From the NCBI GenBank assembly GCA_028714955.1, contig JAQTLK010000001.1, forward strand, positions 1-64,000: a stretch of DNA of 64,000 nt. The letters run 5' to 3'. This DNA is from Sulfuricella sp. Lineage in GTDB: Bacteria > Pseudomonadota > Gammaproteobacteria > Burkholderiales > Sulfuricellaceae. Shown here in pieces: positions 30,797 to 39,539 of the stretch. Under the pieces are notes generated by a model. The model searched no databases. It worked only from the letters and a program-made list of their open reading frames with translations, and had not been told where the DNA came from. Numbering within the stretch: the first letter of the stretch is position 1; every line of letters begins with the position of its first letter. The translations under genes and the position numbers were made by a program.

Positions 30797-31861
30797 ATGA
30801 CTAAATTAAAAAACGACACCTTCCTGCGCGCCCTGCTGCGCCAGCCGACCGAATACACCCCGATCTGGATGATGCGCCAGGCCGGACGCTATCTGCCGGA
30901 ATACAACAGGACGCGCGAGCGTGCCGGCGATTTCATGTCGCTGTGCAAGAACCCTGACCTGGCCACGGAAGTGACGCTGCAGCCGCTGACGCGCTTCCCG
31001 CTCGACGCCGCGATCCTTTTTTCCGACATTCTGACCATTCCCGACGCCATGGGGCTGGGACTGTATTTTTCCCAGGGCGAAGGACCGAAATTCGAGCGCC
31101 CGCTACGCGACGAGTGGGAAATCCGCGATCTTGCCGTGCCCGATCCCAACGTGCACTTGCGCTACGTGATGGACGCGGTGACGCAGATCCGCAAGGCACT
31201 GGACAATGAAGTCCCCCTCATCGGCTTCTCCGGCAGCCCGTGGACACTGGCCTGCTACATGGTGGAGGGCGGCAGCAGCAGCGATTTCACGCTCATCAAG
31301 ACCATGCTCTACAGCCGCCCCGACCTGCTGCACCATATCCTCGACATCAACGCCCGGGCGGTCACCGCCTACCTCAACGCCCAGGTCGAAGCCGGCGCGC
31401 AGGCGCTGATGATTTTTGATAGTTGGGGCGGCGCACTGTCCCATGCCGCCTATCACGAGTTTTCCCTGGCCTATCTGGAAAAGATCATGGGCGGGCTGAT
31501 CCGTGAAAAAGAGGGCGCCAGAATCCCCTGCATCGTGTTCACCAAGGGCGGTGGATTATGGCTGAAAAGCATTGCCGCTATCGGCTGTGACGCGATTGGG
31601 CTGGACTGGACCATGGATATCGGCGAGGCGCGGCGTCTTGTTGGCGACAAGGTGGCCTTGCAGGGCAACCTCGATCCCGCCGTGCTGTTCTCCAACCCGG
31701 ACATCATCCGCAGCGAAGCAGGCAAGGTTCTGGCTTCCTACGGCCAGGGTTCGGGCCACGTCTTCAACCTCGGCCACGGCATTTCCCAGTTCACGCCGCC
31801 GGAACATGCCGCCGCACTGGTGGAAGCGGTGCATGACCTGAGCCGCGCCTACCATGAGTGA
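30797..31861 (+). CDS. hemE: Uroporphyrinogen decarboxylase HemE
   Basis: The 354-residue enzyme decarboxylates the four acetates of uroporphyrinogen III to coproporphyrinogen III in heme synthesis. It shows the signatures [19 protein letters not shown] near residue 23, [24 protein letters not shown] block, [17 protein letters not shown] and [13 protein letters not shown]. Length matches the family. It has its own start 9 bp after the hairpin repeat and a weak ribosome binding site. Confidence 0.97.
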   Translation: MTKLKNDTFLRALLRQPTEYTPIWMMRQAGRYLPEYNRTRERAGDFMSLCKNPDLATEVTLQPLTRFPLDAAILFSDILTIPDAMGLGLYFSQGEGPKFERPLRDEWEIRDLAVPDPNVHLRYVMDAVTQIRKALDNEVPLIGFSGSPWTLACYMVEGGSSSDFTLIKTMLYSRPDLLHHILDINARAVTAYLNAQVEAGAQALMIFDSWGGALSHAAYHEFSLAYLEKIMGGLIREKEGARIPCIVFTKGGGLWLKSIAAIGCDAIGLDWTMDIGEARRLVGDKVALQGNLDPAVLFSNPDIIRSEAGKVLASYGQGSGHVFNLGHGISQFTPPEHAAALVEAVHDLSRAYHE

Positions 31862-31890
31862 GCGCGCCTGACGGAACTTCAAGACCCGAT

Positions 31891-31899
31891 TTATGCACA
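31891..31899 (+). promoter_or_regulatory. DnaA box upstream of priA
   Basis: TTATGCACA matches the DnaA consensus TTATNCACA exactly. Confidence 0.55.
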
Positions 31900-31983
31900 G
31901 TTCCGGGAAATGCGCCCCTGTCAATCCAGACAAAAGTCATGTTTTCATCATGGATTTTGCAAGCCTTTGTTTTATATGAATTG

Positions 31984-32016
31984 TTCCATTCCGCCCAGAA
32001 ACAGGGCGGAATGGAA
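31984..32016. repeat. Perfect 13-bp hairpin in hemE-priA gap
   Basis: TTCCATTCCGCCC and its exact complement flank a 7-base loop (AGAAACA). No T-run follows on either side, so a terminator role is doubtful. Confidence 0.7.
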
Positions 32017-32070
32017 AAGTGCTTGTCCGGCAAGTAATTACTGCTGTTGACGCCATGACTGCCCACAGAG

Positions 32071-32093
32071 TTATCCACAGATTCTGTGGGTAA
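32071..32093. promoter_or_regulatory. Inverted DnaA box pair upstream of priA
   Basis: TTATCCACA (32071-32079, exact consensus) is followed after 5 bases by TGTGGGTAA, the inverse box with one mismatch. The pair lies 88 bp upstream of the priA start. Confidence 0.6.
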
Positions 32094-32180
32094 CTGGAAA
32101 AGCGTTCTCGCTACAGCAAGTTACTGCCAGACGGGTAGATTCGACTTGAAATGTATGCGCCAACCCAAGGTCTGTAGCGG

Positions 32181-34373
32181 ATGAGCCGGATACTTAAAAT
32201 CGCCCTCGACGTTCCCCTGGCCACCCTGTTCGACTATCGCGCGGACACGGCGGGCGAGGAAGATGTCGGCAGGCGGGTGCAGGTCTCCTTCGGGCGGCGG
32301 AAAATGGTGGGCATGATCGTCGCGCTTGCAGGCCATTCGGATCACCCCCCCGCGCAAATCAAGCCGCTTTTGCACGTGTTTCGCGATACGCCTCCGCTGC
32401 CGCGGGATATTCTGGCGCTGCTGCAATTTTGCAGCGACTATTATCATCACCCTTTGGGGGAGGTGATTTTCACCGCGCTGCCCCAACGTTTGCGCTCGGA
32501 CCAGCCCAACACGCCGCCCCGCCGGCTCTCTTACGCATTGACGCCCGCCGCCCCGCCCCTCGATGATCTGCCGGCGCGGGCAAGGGTGCGGCGCAAACTG
32601 CTGCAACACCTGCAACAGACCGGCGCCGCGCCGCGCGAAGCGCTGCTCGCCCTTTCGCCCAGCGCGGCCAGACATGTCAGGGAAATGCTCGGGCTCGGCT
32701 GGATAACACAAGGCCAGGAAACCCGCCCGGCCTTGGCCGCCATTCCATCATCCAGCGCGCCGCTGCTGCCGCGGCTCAATACCGAACAGGCGGAAGCCAT
32801 CGCTGAAATCCAGTCTGCCGCGCCAGGCTTCGTACCCTGGCTGCTGCTTGGCGTCACCGGCAGCGGCAAGACGGAAATCTACCTGCGTCTTGCCGCCAGC
32901 CAACTGGAGCAGGGCAGGCAAGTGCTGGTGCTGGTGCCCGAAATCAACCTCACCCCGCAACTCGAAACCCGTTTTCAGACACGGTTTCCCGGCGTACCCG
33001 TGGTCGCCCTGCATAGCAGCCTCAACGACACGGAGCGCCTGCATCACTGGCTGCTGGCCCAGTCCGGCGCGGCGCGCATCGTGCTCGGCACGCGCCTGGC
33101 GGTTTTCACGCCGATGCCTGAACTTGGGCTCATCATCGTCGACGAGGAACATGACAGCTCCTTCAAGCAGCAGGACGGTCTGCGCTACAGCGCGCGCGAT
33201 ATGGCGGTGGCGCGCGCCAAGCAACGCGACATCCCCGTCCTGCTCGGCTCTGCCACGCCTTCCCTGGAGAGCTATCACAACGCCCTGTCCGGGCGCTACC
33301 GCCTGCTGCGCCTGACCCGGCGGGCGGTGGAGGCGGCGCAACTGCCCGCCATCCGCCGCATCGACCTGCGCACGCAAAAGCCGCTGGATGGCCTGACGGA
33401 ACCGCTGCTGCAGGCCTTGGGCGAGAATCTCGCGCGCGGCCGGCAAAGCCTGGTGTTCATCAACCGCCGCGGCTATGCCCCGGTGCTGACATGCAGCCAG
33501 TGCGGCTGGCTCGCGCCCTGCCTGCGCTGTTCCAGCCGGCTGGTGGTGCATTTGCGCGAAGGCCGCCTGCGCTGCCACCATTGCGGCCATGAAGAGCGCA
33601 TTCCGCGCGCCTGCCCCGACTGCGGCAACCCGGACCTGGCGCCGGTGGGCCAGGGCACCCAGCGCATCGAGGACATTCTGACGGAACGCTTTCCCGATGC
33701 CCGCATCCTGCGCATCGACCGCGACAGCACGCGGCGCAAGCACGCCCTGGCAGAAATGCTGCATGAAGTGCACGAGGAACGGGTGGATATCCTGGTGGGC
33801 ACGCAGATCCTCGCCAAGGGCCACGATTTCAAGCGCCTCACCCTGGTCGGCGCGCTCAACGTGGACGGCGCGCTCTACAGCGCGGATTTCCGCGCCGCAG
33901 AGCGCCTCTTCGCCCTGCTGATGCAGGTGGCCGGCCGCGCCGGGCGGGCGGCGGAACCCGGCACGGTGCTGATACAAACCCAGTTTCCCGACCACCCGCT
34001 GTTCGAAGCCCTGCAGCGCCAGGATTATGAGGCCTTTGCCGCGACACAGCTGGCGGAACGCAAGCAGGCCGGCTTTCCGCCCTTTTGCCACCAGGCCTTG
34101 CTGCGCGCCGAGGCCACCCGGCTGGAAACGGCGATGGATTTCCTGCGCCAGGCAAAAAACCGCGCCGGAACAGACGATCCCGCGATCACCGTTTACGATG
34201 CCGTGCCCGCCCCCATGGCCCGCCTCGCCGGACGGGAACGCGCCCAGTTGCTGGTACAGGCGGATTCGCGCGGCATGTTGCAGCAATTCCTGAGCCGCTG
34301 GCATGCGGCGCTGTCGGCGCTCAAGGCAAGACAAATCCGCTGGTCGCTCGACGTGGACCCGCTCGATTTCTAG
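32181..34373 (+). CDS. priA: Primosomal replication-restart helicase PriA
   Basis: The 730-residue protein reloads the replisome at stalled forks. The N-terminal DNA-binding domain is followed by the helicase core: Walker A GVTGSGKTEIYLR near residue 225, DEEHDSSFKQQ (DEAH-like box) near 319, and QVAGRAGRA motif VI. Between them lies the zinc region with eight Cys (CSQCGWLAPCLRCSS, CHHCGHEE, CPDCGNPDL, residues ~437-490). Length is normal. The upstream region carries DnaA boxes. The downstream gene argS begins 24 bp after the stop. Confidence 0.97.
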   Translation: MSRILKIALDVPLATLFDYRADTAGEEDVGRRVQVSFGRRKMVGMIVALAGHSDHPPAQIKPLLHVFRDTPPLPRDILALLQFCSDYYHHPLGEVIFTALPQRLRSDQPNTPPRRLSYALTPAAPPLDDLPARARVRRKLLQHLQQTGAAPREALLALSPSAARHVREMLGLGWITQGQETRPALAAIPSSSAPLLPRLNTEQAEAIAEIQSAAPGFVPWLLLGVTGSGKTEIYLRLAASQLEQGRQVLVLVPEINLTPQLETRFQTRFPGVPVVALHSSLNDTERLHHWLLAQSGAARIVLGTRLAVFTPMPELGLIIVDEEHDSSFKQQDGLRYSARDMAVARAKQRDIPVLLGSATPSLESYHNALSGRYRLLRLTRRAVEAAQLPAIRRIDLRTQKPLDGLTEPLLQALGENLARGRQSLVFINRRGYAPVLTCSQCGWLAPCLRCSSRLVVHLREGRLRCHHCGHEERIPRACPDCGNPDLAPVGQGTQRIEDILTERFPDARILRIDRDSTRRKHALAEMLHEVHEERVDILVGTQILAKGHDFKRLTLVGALNVDGALYSADFRAAERLFALLMQVAGRAGRAAEPGTVLIQTQFPDHPLFEALQRQDYEAFAATQLAERKQAGFPPFCHQALLRAEATRLETAMDFLRQAKNRAGTDDPAITVYDAVPAPMARLAGRERAQLLVQADSRGMLQQFLSRWHAALSALKARQIRWSLDVDPLDF

Positions 34374-34397
34374 CGGCAAGGCATAGAAAGCTTTAGA

Positions 34398-36194
34398 ATG
34401 ACGAGCTTTGGCGAATCCCGAGTACCCGTTTTGAAACAGCATCTCACTGAACTTTTTACCCAGGCCCTGCGCCGCGTCGCCCCCGAAGCGACCGATGCCG
34501 CCATCGTCCTCGAGCGCCCCAAGCAGGCACAGCATGGCGACTACGCCTGCAGCCTGGCGATGCACCTGGCGCGGGTGCTGAAACGCAATCCGCGCGATAT
34601 CGCCAGCGCCCTGCTGGAAGCCCTGCCGCCTTCGCCCTGGGTGGAAAAGGCGGAAATCGCCGGCGCCGGCTTCATCAATCTCTTTCTCAGCCCCGCTTCA
34701 AAGCAACGCGTCGTGGCCACGATTCTGGCGCAGGGCGAGGCTTTCGGGCGCGGCACGCTGGGCAAGGGCAGAAAAGTCCAGGTGGAATTCGTTTCCGCCA
34801 ACCCCACCGGACCACTGCACGTCGGCCACGGACGCGGCGCCGCCTTCGGCATGAGCCTGGCCAGCGTGCTGGCGGCCGTGGGATACGATGTCAAGCGCGA
34901 ATACTATATCAACGACGCTGGCCGGCAGATGGACATCCTGGCGCTGTCCACCTGGCTGCGCTACCTGGAATTGAACGGCATCGCCGTGCCCTTTCCGCCC
35001 AACGGCTACCAGGGCCAGTACGTGCGTGAAATGGCGGCGGAAGTCAAGCGCCTGCATGGCGACCGTTACGTTCACCAGCCGTGGACCCTGCTGGAAGGCG
35101 TGCCACCCCGCGCCACCGAGGAAGACCTGGAAAAGGACGAAAAATGGGCCAAACAGCAGAACGAATCGCATCTGGATGGCCTGATCGCCAATGCCAAGAA
35201 GCTGCTTGGCGACGATTATGCCTATTTGCATGATTTCGCCCTGACCGAACAACTGGGCGACGGGCGTAATGACCTGATGGAATTCGGCGTCACCTTCGAC
35301 ACCTGGTTCTCGGAAAAATCCCTGTTCGACGGCGGACTGGTGACGCGCGCGGTGGAATCCCTGCGCAACAACGGCCATCTCTACCAGCAGGATGGCGCCT
35401 TATGGTTCCGCTCCACCGCCTTCGGCGACGAAAAAGACCGCGTGGTGCAGCGCGAGAATGGCCAATATACCTATTTCGCCTCCGATATCGCTTACCACCT
35501 CAACAAGTACGAGCGCGGCTTCGACATGATCGTCGACGTGTGGGGCGCCGATCACCACGGCTACATTGCGCGCGTCAAGGGCGCCATCAAGGCGCTGGGC
35601 CTGGACGAGAGCAAGCTGGAAACCCCCCTGGTGCAGTTTGCCGTGCTCTACCGCGGCGCGGAAAAAGTCTCCATGTCCACGCGCAGCGGCGATTTCGTCA
35701 CCTTGCGCGAGCTGCGCCATGAAGTCGGCAACGATGCCTGCCGTTTTTTCTATGTGCTGCGCAAAAGCGACCAGCACCTGGACTTCGACCTCGAACTGGC
35801 AAAGTCGCAGAGCAACGACAATCCGGTGTACTACATCCAGTACGCCCACGCCCGGATCTGCAGCGTGCTGGCACAGTGGGGCGGAAACCCTGCCGACCTG
35901 GCCCAGGGCGTCGACCTGACACTGCTGACCCTGCCGCACGAGCTGGCGCTGCTGCAACGTCTGGAAGCCTATGGAGAAACGCTGGAAAGCGCGGCACGGG
36001 AATTTGCCCCCCACCATATCGCCTACTACCTCAAGGATCTGGCCGGCGAGCTTCACAGTTACTATAACGCGCAACAGTTCCTGGTCGAGGACGAGGGCGT
36101 CAGATTCGCCCGTCTCGCCCTCATCACCGCCACCCGGCAAGTGCTCAGGAATGGCCTGGCGCTGCTTGGCGTGAGCAGCCCGGAAAAGATGTAG
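34398..36194 (+). CDS. argS: Arginyl-tRNA synthetase ArgS
   Basis: The 598-residue class I synthetase charges tRNA-Arg. It has the N-terminal ArgS domain, the HIGH-type motif in ANPTGPLHVGHGRG near residue 140, the VWGADHHGYIARVKGA block, the KMSK-equivalent loop EKVSMSTRSGD, and the C-terminal DALR anticodon-binding domain (HPITYYLKDLAGELHSYYN-like). The annotated start precedes the usual KQHL start by ~11 residues; TTG codons nearby are alternatives. It is followed by a SPOR gene. Confidence 0.97.
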   Translation: MTSFGESRVPVLKQHLTELFTQALRRVAPEATDAAIVLERPKQAQHGDYACSLAMHLARVLKRNPRDIASALLEALPPSPWVEKAEIAGAGFINLFLSPASKQRVVATILAQGEAFGRGTLGKGRKVQVEFVSANPTGPLHVGHGRGAAFGMSLASVLAAVGYDVKREYYINDAGRQMDILALSTWLRYLELNGIAVPFPPNGYQGQYVREMAAEVKRLHGDRYVHQPWTLLEGVPPRATEEDLEKDEKWAKQQNESHLDGLIANAKKLLGDDYAYLHDFALTEQLGDGRNDLMEFGVTFDTWFSEKSLFDGGLVTRAVESLRNNGHLYQQDGALWFRSTAFGDEKDRVVQRENGQYTYFASDIAYHLNKYERGFDMIVDVWGADHHGYIARVKGAIKALGLDESKLETPLVQFAVLYRGAEKVSMSTRSGDFVTLRELRHEVGNDACRFFYVLRKSDQHLDFDLELAKSQSNDNPVYYIQYAHARICSVLAQWGGNPADLAQGVDLTLLTLPHELALLQRLEAYGETLESAAREFAPHHIAYYLKDLAGELHSYYNAQQFLVEDEGVRFARLALITATRQVLRNGLALLGVSSPEKM

Positions 36195-36236
36195 GACTCT
36201 ATCCGACCGATCCACCTGGAATGACATGAAAAACCC

Positions 36237-36824
36237 ATGAGCCGCGACTATAAACCCGCCCCCAGAAACAGCGCCTCGAAAAAATCCGGCAGCCCCATGC
36301 TGGCCGGCATTTTCATCGGCATTTTCATCGGCCTCGCCATCGCGCTGGCCGTTGCCGTCGTCATCAAGGGAAGCCCCAGCCCCTTCCTGGCGCGCAAGGC
36401 CGAACCCGCCGCGAACGACAAAATACCGCCCACGCCGGCGACGCCGGCGGAAAAGCCCGCGGATGACAAGTCCAAGGCGGCCGAAAAACCGCGCTTCGAT
36501 TTTTATACCATCCTGCCTGGCAGCGAGGAACCAGTCAGCGAAAAGGACATCAAACAGCAGACTCCGGAAAGCGCCGCCAAGGGCCAGTATTACCTGCAGG
36601 CGGGGGCGTTCCAGAGCGAAGGGGAGGCCGACAACCTCAAGGCCAAGCTGGCCTTGATGGGCATCGAGGCCACCATCCAGACCGCTACCGTCCCGGACAA
36701 GGGGGTCTGGCACCGGGTGCGGGTCGGCCCCTATAACAATGTGGATGATCTGAACCGGATGCGCGCCACGCTGAGCCAGAACGGCGTCAGCGCAAGCCTG
36801 GTCAAGGTGCATGACCCAAACTGA
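36237..36824 (+). CDS. SPOR-domain cell-division protein (FtsN-like)
   Basis: The 195-residue product has a short cytoplasmic start, one transmembrane helix (about residues 21-43, LAGIFIGIFIGLAIALAVAVVI), a Pro/Ala/Lys-rich periplasmic linker, and a C-terminal SPOR domain (about 115-190: YYLQAGAFQSEGEADNLKAKLALMG ... WHRVRVGPYNNVDDLNRMRATL). SPOR domains bind denuded peptidoglycan at the septum, so a role in division is likely. The argS-SPOR-dsbA order is a known betaproteobacterial arrangement. Confidence 0.9.
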   Translation: MSRDYKPAPRNSASKKSGSPMLAGIFIGIFIGLAIALAVAVVIKGSPSPFLARKAEPAANDKIPPTPATPAEKPADDKSKAAEKPRFDFYTILPGSEEPVSEKDIKQQTPESAAKGQYYLQAGAFQSEGEADNLKAKLALMGIEATIQTATVPDKGVWHRVRVGPYNNVDDLNRMRATLSQNGVSASLVKVHDPN

Positions 36825-36847
36825 ACAACCCAAGGAGAAAACCCGTG

Positions 36848-37501
36848 ATGAAAATGAATCTTGCCGTGCTGCGCATGTGGGTTGCCGCACTTTTTTTTGC
36901 GCTCGCCTGGAGCATGCCGGCCCACGCCGAACTGGTTCTCGGCAAACAGTACACGCTGATTTCACCCCCCCAGCCCACGGAAACCGGCAAGAACATCGAG
37001 GTGCTGGAGTTTTTTTCCTATGCCTGCCCGCATTGCTTCGCCCTGGAACCGACGCTCAACCCCTGGGTCAAGAAACTCCCCAAGGACGTGACCTTCCGCC
37101 GTCTTCCCGCCGTATTCAACGAGACTTACCGGACCTACGCCAGAATATTTTATGCGGCTGAGGCCATGGGCGTGCTGGAGAAACTGCACCCGGCCATTTT
37201 CAATGCCGTGCATGGTCAGCACATCAATCTCGGCAACGAGCAAACACTGCTGGAATGGGTCGCCAAGCAAGGGGTGGACAGCAAGAAATTCTCCGCAATG
37301 TACACTTCATTCGAGGTCGATTACAAAACCAAGCGCGCGGACCAGTTGACCCGCTCCTTTGCCATTACCGGCGTGCCTTCCATTGCGGTAGAAGGCAAAT
37401 ACCTGACCTCCACCTCCATGTCCGGCGGCAACGAGCAACTGTTGCCGCTGCTGGACGACTTGATCAAGAAGGCGCGCCAGGATCGTGGCGGCAAAAGCTA
37501 G
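36848..37501 (+). CDS. dsbA: Thiol:disulfide interchange protein DsbA
   Basis: The ~217-residue protein has a signal peptide (cut near AHA-EL), a thioredoxin fold with the active site CPHC (residues 60-63), and the cis-Pro loop TGVPSIAVEGKY. It oxidises cysteines in periplasmic proteins, including T2SS substrates. An AAGGAG lies at 36832-36837. GTG at 36845 or ATG at 36848 may start it; the ATG has the better spacing. Confidence 0.95.
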   Translation: MKMNLAVLRMWVAALFFALAWSMPAHAELVLGKQYTLISPPQPTETGKNIEVLEFFSYACPHCFALEPTLNPWVKKLPKDVTFRRLPAVFNETYRTYARIFYAAEAMGVLEKLHPAIFNAVHGQHINLGNEQTLLEWVAKQGVDSKKFSAMYTSFEVDYKTKRADQLTRSFAITGVPSIAVEGKYLTSTSMSGGNEQLLPLLDDLIKKARQDRGGKS

Positions 37502-37504
37502 CGC

Positions 37505-38161
37505 ATGACCCTCTCGGTAATCCTGGTGGACGACCACCCACTATTCCGCAAGGGTCTGCTGCACCTCCTGGAGAACCGCACGGATGTGAGCGTTGCCGCG
37601 CAATTCGCCAACCTCGGCGGCGTGCGGCAATGGCTGGCGCAAGGCGGGCACGCCGATGTCGCCCTGCTCGACCGCACGCTGGGCGAAGAAAACGGTCTCG
37701 ACCTGGTGCCGGAATTGCAGCGCCATCGCATCAAAACCATCATGCTCACCATGGCAGAGGAAGACCGCGAGGTGCGTGATGCGATGGAAAAAGGCGTCGA
37801 TGGCTACCTGCTCAAATCGAGCGAGCCGGACCAGATCATCCAGTCCATCATCGCCGTCACCCAGGGCAACAGCATTTTCCCTGCGCATGTACTGCAGAAA
37901 ATTGCACGCGGCGAATTGGGGCCGGGCGCCATCGGCAAGCTTTCGCCGCGCGAACTGGAAATCGTCTCCCACGTCGCGCGCGGCCTGAGCAACCGCGGCA
38001 TCGGCGAAGCCCTCGGACTGTCGGAGAATACCGTGCGCAACCATCTGCGCAGCATTCTGGAAAAACTGGGATTCGACAACCGGGTGCAGGTGGCGACTTT
38101 TGCCCTCGAGCAAGGCATCGCCAAGCAGGGAGAAGCGGTAGCCAAGGACCATCCGCTCTAG
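37505..38161 (+). CDS. NarL/FixJ-family response regulator (orphan)
   Basis: The 218-residue product has an N-terminal receiver domain with acidic pocket VDDHP, phosphoacceptor Asp56 in LLDRTLGEENG, the conserved Thr in MLTMAEED and Lys in YLLKSSEPDQ, then a LuxR-type helix-turn-helix (LSPRELEIVSHVARGLSNRGIGEALGLSENTVRNHLRSILEKLG). No histidine kinase gene is next to it. It starts 3 bp after dsbA, so it may be expressed with it. Targets are unknown. Confidence 0.92.
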   Translation: MTLSVILVDDHPLFRKGLLHLLENRTDVSVAAQFANLGGVRQWLAQGGHADVALLDRTLGEENGLDLVPELQRHRIKTIMLTMAEEDREVRDAMEKGVDGYLLKSSEPDQIIQSIIAVTQGNSIFPAHVLQKIARGELGPGAIGKLSPRELEIVSHVARGLSNRGIGEALGLSENTVRNHLRSILEKLGFDNRVQVATFALEQGIAKQGEAVAKDHPL

Positions 38162-38191
38162 TCATAAAAGACCATTCCCGGCAAAATGCTG

Positions 38192-38265
38192 TGCTATACT
38201 GAACCGGCAAGTGTGATGCTTGTTTCTGTTCGATACATTGCAGGCCCCGTTCGCGGGGCCTTTTT
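38192..38265 (+). ncRNA. Possible small RNA (about 60 nt)
   Basis: TGCTATACT at 38192-38200 is an extended -10 promoter (TGn before TATACT). A transcript from about 38207 would end at the terminator at 38243-38265, giving an RNA of ~60 nt with a single-stranded 5' part (TGATGCTTGTTTCTG). There is no strong -35. The alternative is that only the terminator of the response regulator operon is real. Confidence 0.35.
38243..38265 (+). terminator. Rho-independent terminator after the response regulator
   Basis: GGCCCCG - TTCG - CGGGGCC followed by TTTTTCTTTC: a 7-bp GC stem with tetraloop and U-run. Confidence 0.9.
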
Positions 38266-38435
38266 CTTTCGCTCGGCGCGCGACCTCTCGTTTGACGACG
38301 CCAGCCACTGCGTCGAGACCTTGGCAGGCAGACTGCCAAAAATTCAGCAAGCGGACCGTTTTCGACAGATCCTGATTGACCAGCAGAGGGGAAACAGGTG
38401 TAGAATGCCGCCTGATTTCTGGCCAAGACCGGACG

Positions 38436-38493
38436 TAAACCCGGATATTTCCGCATGGGCGACAAGCGCCGCCTGACGGAATATCCGGGTTTA
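38436..38493. repeat. TAACCCGGAT-type palindrome upstream of apbE
   Basis: Arms TAAACCCGGATATTTCCG and CGGAATATCCGGGTTTA pair with one bulge; a smaller hairpin (GGCGACAAGCGCC) is in the loop. The ends match those of the element at 48633-48696, so it is probably a dispersed repeat and not a riboswitch. Confidence 0.75.
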
Positions 38494-38539
38494 ACGCACT
38501 TCACAAGCATTGGGGGCTACCTAACCGAGGTTGCACGTC

Positions 38540-39538
38540 ATGTCTGTCGTTTTGTCGCGCCGTCGCTTCATCACCCTTGCCGCCGTTGCCGCCGGCCTGC
38601 CGCTGATGCTTCATGCCATGGGGGCACAAGCCAGGTTGGCGCGCTGGGAGGGCACTGCGCTGGGCGCCCCGGCATCCATCCAGCTTTACCATGAAGACGA
38701 GGCGCAGGCACAAGCCGCCATCGCCGCCGCACTGCAAGAACTCAAGCGCCTGGAAGCGATTTTCAGCATCTATCGCGCCGATAGCGCCATTTCGGCACTC
38801 AATCGCGACGGCGTGCTGGACAACGCGCCGCCCGACTTCATCGCCCTGCTGACGCGCGCCCTGTCGCTGGCCCGGATCAGCGACGGGGTCTACGACCCCA
38901 CCGTGCAACCGCTGTGGCAGACCTATTTCCGCCACTTCACCTCGACCAAGCCCGATCCTGCCGGCCCCGCGCAGCGCGACATCGCCGCCGCCCTCGCCCG
39001 CGTAAACTGGCGTGCGGTAGAGGTGGACGCCAAGCGCAAAAGAGTCCGCTTTGACCGACCCGGCATGGGCCTGACGCTCAACAGCGGCGCCCAGGGCTAC
39101 ATCACCGACTGCGTCACCAATGTGCTGCGCGCCCACGGTTTCGCCAACATGCTGGTGGACATGGGCGAGCCGCGCGCGCTCTCGACCAAGCCCGACGGAT
39201 CCGCCTGGCGCATCGGCATCGCCAACCCCGCCGATCCCGCCCGTACGGTCGCCACGCTGGAAGTGGTGGACAAGTGCGTATCCACTTCGGGCGGTTACGG
39301 CACGCTGTTCGACCCCGCCGGTGCCTTCACCCACCTCATCGACACCCACACCGGGCGCACTGCGCCAGCGCTGCTGGGCGTCTCGGTAGTGGCCAATAGC
39401 GGCAGCATCGCGGACGGGCTGTCCACCGCCATGCTGCTGGCTCCAGTCGAGCGCCGTCAGGCGATCCTCCGTACCGCCGGCGGGATCAAGGCTCTTTATG
39501 TCACCCCCGCTGGCGTGGTCTCCACGGTGGAAGCCTGA
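38540..39538 (+). CDS. apbE: FAD:protein FMN transferase ApbE
   Basis: The ~332-residue product is exported (Tat-like SRRRFITLAAVAAGLPL) and has the ApbE domains: FSIYRADSAISALNR, SDGVYDPTVQPL, the LNSGAQGYITDCV block, NMLVDMGE and SGGYGTLF with the THLIDTHTG motif. ApbE covalently attaches FMN to threonines in RnfD and RnfG, so its place at the head of the rnf operon fits. The start at 38540 (MSVVLSRRR) has GAGG before it; the TTG at 38531 is an alternative. Confidence 0.94.
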   Translation: MSVVLSRRRFITLAAVAAGLPLMLHAMGAQARLARWEGTALGAPASIQLYHEDEAQAQAAIAAALQELKRLEAIFSIYRADSAISALNRDGVLDNAPPDFIALLTRALSLARISDGVYDPTVQPLWQTYFRHFTSTKPDPAGPAQRDIAAALARVNWRAVEVDAKRKRVRFDRPGMGLTLNSGAQGYITDCVTNVLRAHGFANMLVDMGEPRALSTKPDGSAWRIGIANPADPARTVATLEVVDKCVSTSGGYGTLFDPAGAFTHLIDTHTGRTAPALLGVSVVANSGSIADGLSTAMLLAPVERRQAILRTAGGIKALYVTPAGVVSTVEA

Positions 39539-39539
39539 G

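Larger units (their letters stand above)
31862..32180. other. Intergenic region hemE-priA with DnaA boxes
   Basis: The 319-bp region has no credible gene. It contains two exact TTATNCACA boxes, an imperfect third box in inverse orientation, a perfect 13-bp hairpin (31984-31996 / 32004-32016), and a lower GC content than its surroundings. It should hold the priA promoter. Confidence 0.75.
38162..38539. other. Intergenic region with extended -10, terminator and palindrome before apbE
   Basis: The 378-bp region between the response regulator and apbE has no credible protein gene. Its left part contains an extended -10 promoter-like motif followed 43 bp later by a strong terminator; its right part carries a palindromic repeat shared with the glmU-atpC gap. 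Confidence 0.75.

Noticed and set aside
38436..38539. Riboswitch controlling apbE/rnf (for example FMN)
   Set aside because: The structure is a single palindrome whose ends recur at 48633-48696 next to unrelated genes, and no conserved FMN aptamer blocks are seen.
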